A stretch of 64,000 bases of DNA from Paenibacillus aceti (lineage in GTDB: Bacteria; Bacillota; Bacilli; Paenibacillales; Paenibacillaceae). Both the position numbers and the translations under genes were made by a program. The notes beneath the pieces were generated by a model, which saw only the letters and a program-made list of their open reading frames with translations, had not been told where the DNA came from and made no database searches. The stretch covers positions 4,061,068 through 4,125,067 of the forward strand of contig NZ_KZ987724.1 in NCBI RefSeq assembly GCF_003614185.1, written 5' to 3'. This document shows, one piece after another, positions 1 through 7,649 of this stretch. Position 1 is the first letter of the stretch, and every line of letters starts with the position of its first letter.

Positions 1-792
1 GTGACAGTTTGTTCATTGGCCGTGTAGTAGAAAATGTACTCGTTTCCTTCAGCCTTCACGGTGTACGTGTCTTCCGCTTTCTCTGGAGTATAGCCCGGAA
101 CCGATACCGCCTCTAGATTCACTACTTCTCCCGTTTTTCCTGCTACGGAGATCGGTGAAGATAGCTCTTTTTCCGTGCCTTTCTCCAGATACTTCACCGT
201 GACAGTTTGTTCATTGGCCGTGTAGTAGAAAATGTACTCGTTTCCTTCAGCCTTCACGGTGTACGTGTCTTCCGCTTTCTCTGGAGTATAGCCCGGAACC
301 GATACCGCCTCTAACTTCACTACTTCTCCCGTCTTTCCTGCTACGGAAGTCGGTGAAGATAGCTCTTTTTCCGTACCCTTCTCCAGATACTTCACCGTGA
401 CAGTTTGCTCATTCGCCGTGTAGTAGAAAATGTACTCATTTTCTCCGGCTTTCACGGTATACGTATCTTTCACTTTCTCTGGAGTATAGCCCGGAACCGA
501 TACCGCCTCTAGATTCACTACTTCTCCCGTTTTTCCTGCTACGGAGATCGGTGAAGATAGCTCTTTTTCCGTGCCTTTCTCCAGATACTTCACAACCACG
601 GTTTGTTCGTTCGCCGTGTAGTAGAAGATATACTCGTTATTGTCTTTGTTTTCCACTAGATAACTGTATTCTGTAGGCTCTTCTGGGGTATAGCCCGGAA
701 TTGACTTCGCTTCAAGCTCGATATGCTGGCCGACGACAGCATTATCGATCACATCCGGATCAGCGATGGCTCGATCGGTCTCGCGGTCCACA
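1..792 (-). repeat. Tandem 198-bp coding repeats (MucBP-like, 66 aa)
   Basis: Unit boundaries recur exactly every 198 bp (1, 199, 397, 595). The first three units are almost identical at DNA level; the unit at 595-792 is more diverged (its core differs around ENKDNNEY). The frame is kept, so these are protein repeats. More copies probably continue beyond base 1. Confidence 0.93.
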
Positions 793-2336
793 TATTTCAC
801 AGTCACCGACTTCTCGATTACCTTCGCATACCCAAACTTAACAATATTGTCTGCGACCGCTTGTGGGGTAACGATTGTCGGATCATCACCGACCTTCAGT
901 TGGTACCCGTCAATCTGCCTGGATGGGACAGAAATTGGCGCTCCGCCGACCGGGAAGGTATTCTCACCGTTGACAGCATGATAATCGCTATACAATTGTT
1001 CTGCCAGATCTGGACTCGAGACCACCTCACCAGCCGCATTGACCGGCTCTCCATCCAAGTTGACGGCGTAGCCCTTAACAAGGATTTTCACATGACCGAT
1101 CTTCACTTCAGGAACTATAAATTCCTTCTCAACATGTGGATCCCCATACACATTCGTGTAATCAATCGTCGTCTTGCCGTTCGTTGGATAGAGCGTATCT
1201 GAGACAGGATTCGCGGCAGGATCAATCACCACAATATAGCTTAATGTAGCCGGCTTGCCTTCAGAGATGGTGCCGACCTCCCAACGGAATGTCTCCATCG
1301 CTTCATCCCAGACGACCTCGCCTTGAGAGACTTCATAATCCTGTCCATTCAGCGCCCCAGGCTGCAGGTTGAACTTCTCACCCATCGGGTCGCTCACTAC
1401 CGCATCTCTAGCCGCAAATTTAATGTCGCTGGAGATCTCGGAAAATACCCGCTGAAGATCTTCGCTAGTTGCAGAATAGTAACCCCGATCCTGACTGTTG
1501 CCGAGTACGTATTCAGCATTGTTATTGTTGCCCACTTCCAAACCAATGCTATAAATACTAATCCCTTGCTTGAGAAGTAACTTAGCGTGGGATATCGTAG
1601 GGAGCCCATTATCCTCGACCTTATATGAACCGATTCTGTAAGGATTCGGGTTTCCGAAAAAGTCGAGAAATTTATAGCTATTCCCTGCCCCTTTTACGGA
1701 GTTAAAATCAAATTTAGTAATCGCGAAGTTGTATCTGTTATCAGGCCAGACGGAGTTCTCAGCAGCCGTCCCCTGATAGCTATATGTCGGCTCCCCATCA
1801 CTTAATAGCACAATATACTTCTTATCAGCCGGACTTCTGTTCAATAGATCATCAGCAGCGTTAAGTCCCGCTTGAATATTAGTACCGCCGGAGGCCGTGA
1901 TCTTGTCGATATTCTTCTTGAAATCCGCTCTCCCGGAAGCATCTGTAAATCCGGACACCTGAGACGCTTTCCCTTCACTAAACGCGACCGCCGCCAAGCG
2001 AATACCTGAATCGCTCGTCAGCAGGGAATCCGCGAAGCTCTTAGCCGCTTCCTTAGCTTTGGTTAGGCGCGTGCCAGTATTCATGCTTCCCGACTTATCA
2101 ATGACAAGTACGATGTCTGTAGTAGTCTTCAGTTGCTTTCCTTCCAGGGTTAATGTGACCTTCCACTCTCCGAAGTTACCAGTAGGCTCTGCTGTCTTAT
2201 TCAATTTAATAGATCCTGGATTCGGCCAAGTTGGATCACTTCCATTACTACCAGCCCCCGATGCCATAGCTGGCATACCAATCACTAGAGATATCGCGCA
2301 CAACCAAGAAACGATCCACCTCATTCTACTTCTCAT
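1..2336 (-). CDS. VWA-domain surface adhesin with MucBP-like repeats (partial, C-terminus outside window)
   Basis: The reading frame starts at ATG 2336 with a GAGGAG site just upstream and stays open to base 1, so the C-terminus and any anchor lie outside. The first ~28 residues are a signal peptide ending near GMPAMASG. A von Willebrand A domain follows (about residues 50-330), with MIDAS motif DKSGS in VLVIDKSGSMNTGTR and a later LLSDGEPTY strand, so metal-dependent ligand binding is expected. An isopeptide/Cna-like or DUF11-type stretch comes next, then MucBP-like repeats of 66 residues (VKYLEKGTEKEL ... YIFYYTANEQ). Such proteins bind host or matrix glycans or proteins at the cell surface (family knowledge). 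The leader holds a probable c-di-GMP riboswitch, which fits an adhesin. Ligand and anchoring are unknown. Confidence 0.88.
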   Translation of the reverse strand, partial: MRSRMRWIVSWLCAISLVIGMPAMASGAGSNGSDPTWPNPGSIKLNKTAEPTGNFGEWKVTLTLEGKQLKTTTDIVLVIDKSGSMNTGTRLTKAKEAAKSFADSLLTSDSGIRLAAVAFSEGKASQVSGFTDASGRADFKKNIDKITASGGTNIQAGLNAADDLLNRSPADKKYIVLLSDGEPTYSYQGTAAENSVWPDNRYNFAITKFDFNSVKGAGNSYKFLDFFGNPNPYRIGSYKVEDNGLPTISHAKLLLKQGISIYSIGLEVGNNNNAEYVLGNSQDRGYYSATSEDLQRVFSEISSDIKFAARDAVVSDPMGEKFNLQPGALNGQDYEVSQGEVVWDEAMETFRWEVGTISEGKPATLSYIVVIDPAANPVSDTLYPTNGKTTIDYTNVYGDPHVEKEFIVPEVKIGHVKILVKGYAVNLDGEPVNAAGEVVSSPDLAEQLYSDYHAVNGENTFPVGGAPISVPSRQIDGYQLKVGDDPTIVTPQAVADNIVKFGYAKVIEKSVTVKYVDRETDRAIADPDVIDNAVVGQHIELEAKSIPGYTPEEPTEYSYLVENKDNNEYIFYYTANEQTVVVKYLEKGTEKELSSPISVAGKTGEVVNLEAVSVPGYTPEKVKDTYTVKAGENEYIFYYTANEQTVTVKYLEKGTEKELSSPTSVAGKTGEVVKLEAVSVPGYTPEKAEDTYTVKAEGNEYIFYYTANEQTVTVKYLEKGTEKELSSPISVAGKTGEVVNLEAVSVPGYTPEKAEDTYTVKAEGNEYIFYYTANEQTV

Positions 2337-2469
2337 AGCTCCTCCTCAATTTGTTCTAATCACTCCCTGGCTGCTCATTTTTTCACAAATCTCCTCCCCT
2401 CTTCAGTACTAATATTTATCTTACGAAGGCCATTCACTGGGAATGCCTCCACAAGAGAGAAAAGCATAT

Positions 2470-2518
2470 AAAAACAAAAAAACGGCTGCCTCACCTTGAA
2501 AAATGGTGAATGCAGCCG
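2470..2518 (-). terminator. Intrinsic terminator, likely riboswitch expression platform
   Basis: Minus-strand hairpin CGGCTGC..TCACC / GGTGA..GCAGCCG (2483-2518) followed by a long T tract (2471-2482). It lies between the aptamer and the adhesin start at 2336, so it would abort transcription of the adhesin unless it is opened. Confidence 0.88.
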
Positions 2519-2612
2519 GACGATCATCAGACCTAACCTTAAGCAAGGGTCAGGACTATTAGACTCCAAAGCTTTGCGACCTAATCTTTCGACTAGTGTG
2601 CCCAAATAAGAA
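2519..2612 (-). promoter_or_regulatory. Probable cyclic-di-GMP-I (GEMM-I) riboswitch aptamer
   Basis: Read on the minus strand, the leader of the adhesin gene holds the GEMM-I landmarks in order. These are GGGCACAC (2596-2603), a P1b hairpin CUAGUC-GAAA-GAUUAG with a GAAA tetraloop, then GGUCGCAAAGC (2571-2580 region), which matches the conserved GGACGCAAAGC, then GGAGUCUAA, and a second hairpin CCUGACC/GGUUAGG. It is followed directly by a rho-independent terminator and then, ~135 nt on, by the adhesin start codon. GEMM-I RNAs bind c-di-GMP and often control adhesin or motility genes. The outer P1 helix could not be paired convincingly by eye, so the exact ends are uncertain. Confidence 0.72.
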
Positions 2613-2653
2613 ATATAAAAAGGCCCTTGTTCTCTGGATGAAGAACAACGACC
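2611..2653 (-). terminator. Intrinsic terminator of the Bax-inhibitor gene
   Basis: A 12-bp stem (2642-2653 with 2622-2633, one mismatch) is followed on the minus strand by TTTTTATATTT. It ends the transcript of the gene at 2753-3493 and insulates the riboswitch leader that follows. Confidence 0.85.
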
Positions 2654-2752
2654 TTGATGTGACAATAATATATTTCAGATTTGAAGCTGGAGTCAATCGC
2701 TAAAAAAGGTAAATATATACTAGTTTTGTCGAAGCCGGATCACTAGTTTTGT

Positions 2753-3493
2753 CTAATCTCGGCTCCAGATTTTGGCGATTAAACGGAGCAGTTCGAGATA
2801 CAGCCAAACGAGCGTGACCATCAGGCCGAACGCGCCATACCACTCCATATACTTCGGAGCCCCGTTCTGTGCGCCATTCTCGATAAAGTCAAAGTCCAGC
2901 ACCAAATTCAGCGCTGCGATAATTACGATGACTACCGAGATCCCGATACCAATCGGCGTGCTATCATGCAGATAAGGAATCTGAATGCCGAACCAGCGCA
3001 GAACGATGCTAAGCAGGTAGACCAGCGCAACGCCACCGGTTGCCGAGACTACACCTAGCTTAAAGTTCTCTGTCGCCTTGATAATTCTAGTCTTGTAAAC
3101 CAGCAGCAGGGCGAGGAATACTCCCATCGTCAACAAGGCTGCCTGTAAGGTAATTCCGTAATAAGCACTCTCATATATTGCTGAGATCGCTCCGAGGAAG
3201 AAGCCTTCGCAAAGCGCATAGACAGGCACCAAATAGGGGGAAATCGCTGGCTTAAACGCCAGGATAAGCGCTATAACAAACCCGGCAATAGCTCCGCCGA
3301 TGGCGAAAGGAACTACATTCTTGCCCTCGAAGAACATCATCCATGTACTGAAGGCACTTCCCAGTAAAATAATGAGCGTAATGAACGCTTTATTCACTGT
3401 GCCTCCAATCGTCATCCGGTTCATATCACTAAACTGACCGGCTCTTTCAAAAGTCTTGTCACTTAAAGTGGGATTTCCGCTACGACCTATCAA
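2753..3493 (-). CDS. Bax inhibitor-1/YccA family membrane protein
   Basis: 246 residues with about seven hydrophobic segments after a soluble N-terminus (MIGRSGNPTLSDKTFERA). The conserved pattern is PVYALCEGFFLGAISAIYES in the middle and an acidic, glycine-rich segment LDFDFIENGAQNGAPKYMEWYGAFGLMVTLVWLYLELLRL near the end. Both are typical of the bacterial BI-1 subfamily of about this length. Members are multi-pass membrane proteins, and homologues behave as pH-dependent calcium leak channels; a cellular role here is not known. The start is TTG at 3493, supported by AGGTGAT about 8 nt upstream. It is monocistronic, closed by the terminator at 2611-2653. Confidence 0.9.
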   Translation of the reverse strand: MIGRSGNPTLSDKTFERAGQFSDMNRMTIGGTVNKAFITLIILLGSAFSTWMMFFEGKNVVPFAIGGAIAGFVIALILAFKPAISPYLVPVYALCEGFFLGAISAIYESAYYGITLQAALLTMGVFLALLLVYKTRIIKATENFKLGVVSATGGVALVYLLSIVLRWFGIQIPYLHDSTPIGIGISVVIVIIAALNLVLDFDFIENGAQNGAPKYMEWYGAFGLMVTLVWLYLELLRLIAKIWSRD

Positions 3494-3579
3494 GAATAAA
3501 TCACCTCATCAATGAATTTGTATCTATATTACCATAATACTTCGTCCAATCCCATAATATCCCTACCATTTTAAACAAA

Positions 3580-4689
3580 CTATAATGCCTTTGCCCCACT
3601 CGCCCCGCGACTCTTCATGATCTTCTGCATACCCTTCGTAGCTTCCAGCGTCCCGTCAGGCATCACCCAAAGGGCCTCTACCCCATCCAACTGCTTGACC
3701 AGAGCAGCACTCTCTTCATAAGGCAGCAGGAATATCACTGTGGACAGAAAGTCAGCCAGCCCCGAGTCCTCAGTGACGACGGTAACCGCGCGATAATAAT
3801 CGCCCGGCAGTAACGTCTTCGGATCGATCAGATGATGATATCTGACACCGTCTACCGTATAATACCGCTGATAATCACCGCTGCTGACCACAGAAGCATC
3901 CTTTATAAAGACCGTATCCAGCAAATTATCCTCTTCCACCGTAATCAGCTTATTCGGATTCTGAATACCAACGCCCCAGCGCTGCCTTACTCCATCCAAC
4001 GGCTGGCCTACAGAGCGGATATTACCGCCTGCACTGATCATGAAGGAATTCATTCCCGCAGCCTTCATTTCCTTGGCGACCAGCTCCGTTGCGTAGCCTT
4101 TAGCGACAGCCCCCACACTAAGCGACATTTGCGGATCAGCCAGATAAACCGTACTATTCACCTCATCGATAATTACTTGGTCAAAATCGGTGTGCTCCGC
4201 AGCCTTCCTCAGCGCTTCCATCGGTGGCAGCTCCGCCTTCTCCGGGTTGGCCATGCCGGCCTCACGATAGTCATGCCACAGATCAAGCACAGAGCCCATC
4301 GCGATATTGGTCTCTCCGACCTTCCAATACCATTCCTTAGAGAACTGGATGAGTTCAATAATCTCCCGGTCTACCTTCACAGGCTGAATTCCCGCTTGAT
4401 CATTAATCGTCTTCAGGTTGTTCAAGCCTTCGTAATTGTTGTAGATATCGTATAAGCAATGCAGTTCAAGAAATCGCTCGTGAATTTTCGCAAAATATTG
4501 ATCGAATTGCGCTTCATTCTCCGTATACGCCACCACCTGGGTCATCGTATCGAAAGCATCAAAGAAGCTGTCGCTAAACTTAGGGTATACAACGTTCTGT
4601 TGATCCGCCTTGGCTGTACAGCCTGCCAGCATGAGGACTGCGATCATGATAGCCCATAGCCATCTGCTCTGTTTTACTATTCTATACAT
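3580..4689 (-). CDS. apbE: FAD:protein FMN transferase (ApbE family lipoprotein)
   Basis: 369 residues with a lipoprotein signal peptide (lipobox MLAGC, about residues 19-24), so the enzyme is anchored outside the membrane. The ApbE fold is evident from FDAFDTMTQVVAYTE near the start, SVGAVAKGYATELVAKEM (nucleotide-binding GKGY-like loop), GNIRSVGQP, and YHHLIDPKTLLPGD with the metal-binding region. ApbE transfers FMN from FAD onto a Ser/Thr of exported flavoproteins. The gene directly upstream in the same direction encodes a two-domain FMN_bind-like lipoprotein, the obvious candidate substrate. ATG 4689 has GAGGTG 4 nt upstream. A hairpin between the two genes may lower apbE expression relative to its substrate. 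Confidence 0.93.
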   Translation of the reverse strand: MYRIVKQSRWLWAIMIAVLMLAGCTAKADQQNVVYPKFSDSFFDAFDTMTQVVAYTENEAQFDQYFAKIHERFLELHCLYDIYNNYEGLNNLKTINDQAGIQPVKVDREIIELIQFSKEWYWKVGETNIAMGSVLDLWHDYREAGMANPEKAELPPMEALRKAAEHTDFDQVIIDEVNSTVYLADPQMSLSVGAVAKGYATELVAKEMKAAGMNSFMISAGGNIRSVGQPLDGVRQRWGVGIQNPNKLITVEEDNLLDTVFIKDASVVSSGDYQRYYTVDGVRYHHLIDPKTLLPGDYYRAVTVVTEDSGLADFLSTVIFLLPYEESAALVKQLDGVEALWVMPDGTLEATKGMQKIMKSRGASGAKAL

Positions 4690-4745
4690 GGTTCACCTCT
4701 CAACCGCTTCTTTCCGTGCTTCATCTATCTTAACCCGGTTTTAAG

Positions 4746-4773
4746 CAAAACTCCCCCATAAATATGGGGGAGT
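4746..4773 (-). terminator. Hairpin between lipoprotein and apbE genes (terminator/attenuator)
   Basis: Perfect stem ACTCCCCCATA/TATGGGGGAGT with a minimal loop, followed on the minus strand by TTTTGC. The T tract is short, so partial termination between the two co-directional genes is more likely than a full stop. Confidence 0.65.
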
Positions 4774-4821
4774 CTGTTCTCATTACTATTTGTACAAAAG
4801 CTTTATAAAAGAGCAACCTTA

Positions 4822-5964
4822 TTATTTCGCGTTATCATAGGATTCAACCAAACCAGCGATATAATCCTGAACACTGATCGTAACGGAGGAGGTCAGATCT
4901 GCCTCATCCGGAACTGCTGGATGTGCCTCGTCTTTTTGCTTCGTCTTCATGCCCTTGATCTCATCAACTGACTTGCCAACCATCCAGTCACCAAGTGCCT
5001 TCGCTTGTTCGTACCAGTCTTTGCCGATGGAGGAAGCCTTCTTCATGCCGTACTCGTCGCCAAGCTCAACCTTCGTCTTGATCTCCGCATTCTTATCGGA
5101 AGTCACCTTACCATCCTTGTCGAAGTTCACCTTCGTCTGTGCGTTGTCGATGATCGTTCCCGCAACCTTGCCGTCTTTGTCAAATGCGGTAACTACCATA
5201 ACTGTGTTAACTTCTGCAGCTGGCAATACCTCTTGGCCATCCTTGGAGCTCAAGCCCTTCGACTTGGCGATAGAGATGTCCGTGCCAAGGCCTAATTTCT
5301 CAGCACCCGCTTGCACATCCACCGCATTATCGTAAGCTTCAGTTACACCTTCAATGAAATCAGATACGTTCATCGTAACTGTAGAAGACAAATCAGCTTC
5401 ATCTGGAACTGCCGGATGATGATCATCCTTCTTCTTCGTCTTCATCGCCTTGATCTCATCAATGCTCTTGCCGACCATCCAGTCGCCAAGCGCCTTCGCT
5501 TGCTCATTCCATTCCTTGCCGATGGTGGAAGCCTTCTTCATGCCGTATTCATCGCCAAGCTCTACCTTCGTCTTATTCTCTGCATTTAAATCGGTAGCCA
5601 CTTGCATATCCTTGTCATAACTTACCTTCGATTGAGCATTATCGATCTCGATCTTAACTACCTTGCCGTCTTTATCAAATGCTGCCGCAACAATCGTCGT
5701 ATCCACTTGTGCAGTAGCCATCGTATCGCCTTCCATATCCTTCGAGCTGCCAATGGATGTAATGTGACCAAGGCCGATCTTGGCAATTTGTCCTGCTGCC
5801 GCTTCCGACCCTGCTGCATTGTTCGTCGAGCCATTGTTCGTTGATTCGTTCGCTGCAGGTTGGTTGGAATCACCTGAGTTGGATTTCTTGTCACCACAGC
5901 CAGCCAGCATAGAGACAGCAACCATAGATACCAACAATGCATACATCATTTTCCTCATTTTCAT
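4822..5964 (-). CDS. Two-domain FMN_bind-like lipoprotein, probable ApbE substrate
   Basis: 380 residues: a lipoprotein signal (SMLAGCGDKK, cysteine about 23), a low-complexity Asn/Ser/Thr linker (about 25-60), then two tandem copies of a ~155-residue domain. Each copy has a strand AFDKDGKV..IDNAQ(S/T)KV, a block KVELGDEYGMKKAS, a helix EQAKALGDWMVGKS, the segment HPAVPDEADL and a tail VSDFIEGVTEAYDNA. The tail is laid out like the SGAT(V)T..AV..AV segment of FMN_bind domains, but reads DLSSTVT and DLTSSVT. FMN binding is inferred from this and from the adjacent apbE, not shown. Listeria PplA is a known two-flavin lipoprotein of similar plan. ATG 5964 follows AGGGGGC. Two FNR/CRP-type boxes lie upstream. 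Confidence 0.7.
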   Translation of the reverse strand: MKMRKMMYALLVSMVAVSMLAGCGDKKSNSGDSNQPAANESTNNGSTNNAAGSEAAAGQIAKIGLGHITSIGSSKDMEGDTMATAQVDTTIVAAAFDKDGKVVKIEIDNAQSKVSYDKDMQVATDLNAENKTKVELGDEYGMKKASTIGKEWNEQAKALGDWMVGKSIDEIKAMKTKKKDDHHPAVPDEADLSSTVTMNVSDFIEGVTEAYDNAVDVQAGAEKLGLGTDISIAKSKGLSSKDGQEVLPAAEVNTVMVVTAFDKDGKVAGTIIDNAQTKVNFDKDGKVTSDKNAEIKTKVELGDEYGMKKASSIGKDWYEQAKALGDWMVGKSVDEIKGMKTKQKDEAHPAVPDEADLTSSVTISVQDYIAGLVESYDNAK

Positions 5965-5998
5965 GTAAGCCCCCTAAGATAAACTTTTTTAAATAAAA

Positions 5999-6033
5999 GT
6001 GAAATATTTCACTATATAGGTGAATTCTATCAC
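5999..6033 (-). promoter_or_regulatory. Two tandem FNR/CRP-type boxes upstream of flavin lipoprotein
   Basis: GTGA-N6-TCAC occurs twice: GTGAAATATTTCAC at 5999-6012 (a perfect palindrome that extends to 16 bp) and GTGAATTCTATCAC at 6020-6033. The centres are 21 bp apart, two helical turns. They sit 35-70 bp upstream of the lipoprotein start. This is the recognition pattern of CRP/FNR-family regulators; the regulator is not in the window. Confidence 0.6.
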
Positions 6034-6094
6034 AATCTTTTTTGGTATACAATACCTTAATTTCCTGTCCCAAAAGTGAAAACTCTGTGAACCA

Positions 6095-6126
6095 CTGAAA
6101 CAACTATCTCCAGATAGTTGTTTCAG
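6095..6126. repeat. Perfect 15-bp inverted repeat (strong hairpin)
   Basis: CTGAAACAACTATCT and its exact reverse complement are separated by 2 bp. It lies between the transporter stop (6149) and the lipoprotein promoter. No clear T tract follows on the minus strand, so it is either a weak terminator for the transporter (which would have to lie after its end) or an operator. Confidence 0.6.
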
Positions 6127-6148
6127 TTAAGTTATATCTTAGTATACC

Positions 6149-7564
6149 TCATACCAGAAAAATAGCCACCAACGTGGTTACTGCAAGCCCGATCAGCACA
6201 GGCTTCAAATTGCGCCGAGCCAGCTCAAACGGGCTAACTCCGCAGATCGCCGCAGCCGGAATCAACGCCCAGGGAATGAGCGTACCGCCTCCCACCCAAA
6301 TGGCCGCAACTTGGCCCAATGCAGTCAAGGTGGCCGTGCCGGAATGAGTCGCTGCCGCGAATAGCTGCGCTACCGAGCCAGCTAGCGAAATCCCAGAGAA
6401 TCCAGATCCATCCAAACCGGTGATCACCCCGATGATCGTCAGCGTAATCGCGCCAACCGCCTTATTCAGCGGTACGATTTCAGCCAGTGCAACCCCGAGA
6501 TCATTCACAATGCCATGGGAGGCCTCAGGGAGTACATTACCGAACAACTCCGTAAAGGCAGCATCTCCTAAATAGAAAAATGCAGCGATCGGGATAACCG
6601 GGCCGAACACTTTGAAGCCAAATACGAAGCCATCGATTAAATAGGAAGTAACTTTCTCCAAGCCACGATTGCGATGCGCTAACAAAGTAACGACGATCAG
6701 AATGAATACTGCCGTACCGCCTACCAGAGCAGTAGCGTCGCCCCCCTGTAAATGCAGCAGGAACATCGCGATGACGTCGGCCAGAAAAAGCAGAGGAATC
6801 GCGATCGCCAATCCTTTTCTCATCCCAGGCGAAATAACTGCTTGCTCCCCATCCTCTTCAGACTGTAAATGAGCTTGAGTCTTCCCCGCCACAAGTCCGT
6901 CTCTCCATGTCCCACGCTTCATATCGCGGCGCATCATCCAGAAGGCAGTGATTGTCGTCACCAATCCCATGACGATGACGAGTGGAATACTTGCCTCCAT
7001 CACACTGGAAACAGGTAATCCAGCCGCATCCGCGGTCAGCTTCGGAGCGCCCTGAATAATATAGTCACCGGACAGAGCAATCCCGTGGCCGAACAGATTC
7101 ATCGCCATCGCGGCGCCGAGCGCTGGCAATCCAACCCGGACCGCCACCGGCAGCAGCACCGCGCCGATTAAGGCTACACCGGGAGAAGGCCAGAAGAACC
7201 AGGAGGTGACCATCATAATGAGGCCGATTCCCCAGAAGGCGATCGCAGGCGTCCTTATAAAATGTGTCAGCGGCGCGATCATCGCTTCATTAATACCCGT
7301 ACGCATTAATATCTGGCTCATCGCCACAATGATCGAGATGATCATAATCGTTCCCAGCAGTTCTCGGGTAGCATAGACGAAAGAATTGAAGACGCCGGAT
7401 ATCGACCCGCCGAGGGTCTCCGTAGCGATTATCCCTAATATGAAGATCCCCGCCACACAAATCATGGTCGTATCGCGGCGTCGGATCAATAACGCCATAA
7501 TCAATACGATAAAAGTCAGATACACATAGTGGATTGCCGTTAAATGAATCCCCATCCCAGGCAC
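6149..7564 (-). CDS. Multi-pass membrane transporter, ion/carboxylate transporter-like, substrate unknown
   Basis: About 470 residues with roughly 11-12 hydrophobic segments, interrupted by a charged cytoplasmic loop (RRDMKRGTWRDGLVAGKTQAH..). The two halves carry similar re-entrant-like Gly/Ser/Pro stretches (WPSPGVALIGAVLLP; GLDGSGFSGISLAGSVAQLF). This is the layout of ion-transporter-superfamily anion carriers (Dcu/GntP/CitM-like), but I cannot place the subfamily or substrate. Start choice: GTG 7564 (or ATG 7555) is preceded by AGGAGAGG; a TTG at 7624 extends the frame but has no ribosome site and adds an unlikely Pro-rich leader. It is convergent with nothing and is followed by the aldo/keto reductase upstream at 85 nt, so co-transcription is possible. 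Confidence 0.75.
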   Translation of the reverse strand: MPGMGIHLTAIHYVYLTFIVLIMALLIRRRDTTMICVAGIFILGIIATETLGGSISGVFNSFVYATRELLGTIMIISIIVAMSQILMRTGINEAMIAPLTHFIRTPAIAFWGIGLIMMVTSWFFWPSPGVALIGAVLLPVAVRVGLPALGAAMAMNLFGHGIALSGDYIIQGAPKLTADAAGLPVSSVMEASIPLVIVMGLVTTITAFWMMRRDMKRGTWRDGLVAGKTQAHLQSEEDGEQAVISPGMRKGLAIAIPLLFLADVIAMFLLHLQGGDATALVGGTAVFILIVVTLLAHRNRGLEKVTSYLIDGFVFGFKVFGPVIPIAAFFYLGDAAFTELFGNVLPEASHGIVNDLGVALAEIVPLNKAVGAITLTIIGVITGLDGSGFSGISLAGSVAQLFAAATHSGTATLTALGQVAAIWVGGGTLIPWALIPAAAICGVSPFELARRNLKPVLIGLAVTTLVAIFLV

Positions 7565-7649
7565 GCCCTCTCCTGCTAACAAAGTCGTGCTATATGCTAT
7601 GCTTGGGCCTGGGCAAGGGTTCAAGCCAGACTATTCCGGTCAAGGGAGC

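Noticed and set aside
1-792. Regular 198-bp repeats as a CRISPR-like or structural DNA array
   Set aside because: The repeats keep one open frame on the minus strand and encode MucBP-like domains; they are protein repeats.
2375-2665. A 96-codon frame on the minus strand as a gene
   Set aside because: It runs through a terminator hairpin and the riboswitch core, has no ribosome site and no family resemblance.
7565-7624. Upstream TTG start for the transporter at 6149
   Set aside because: No ribosome site and a Pro/Cys-rich leader unlike a membrane protein start; GTG 7564/ATG 7555 have AGGAGAGG.
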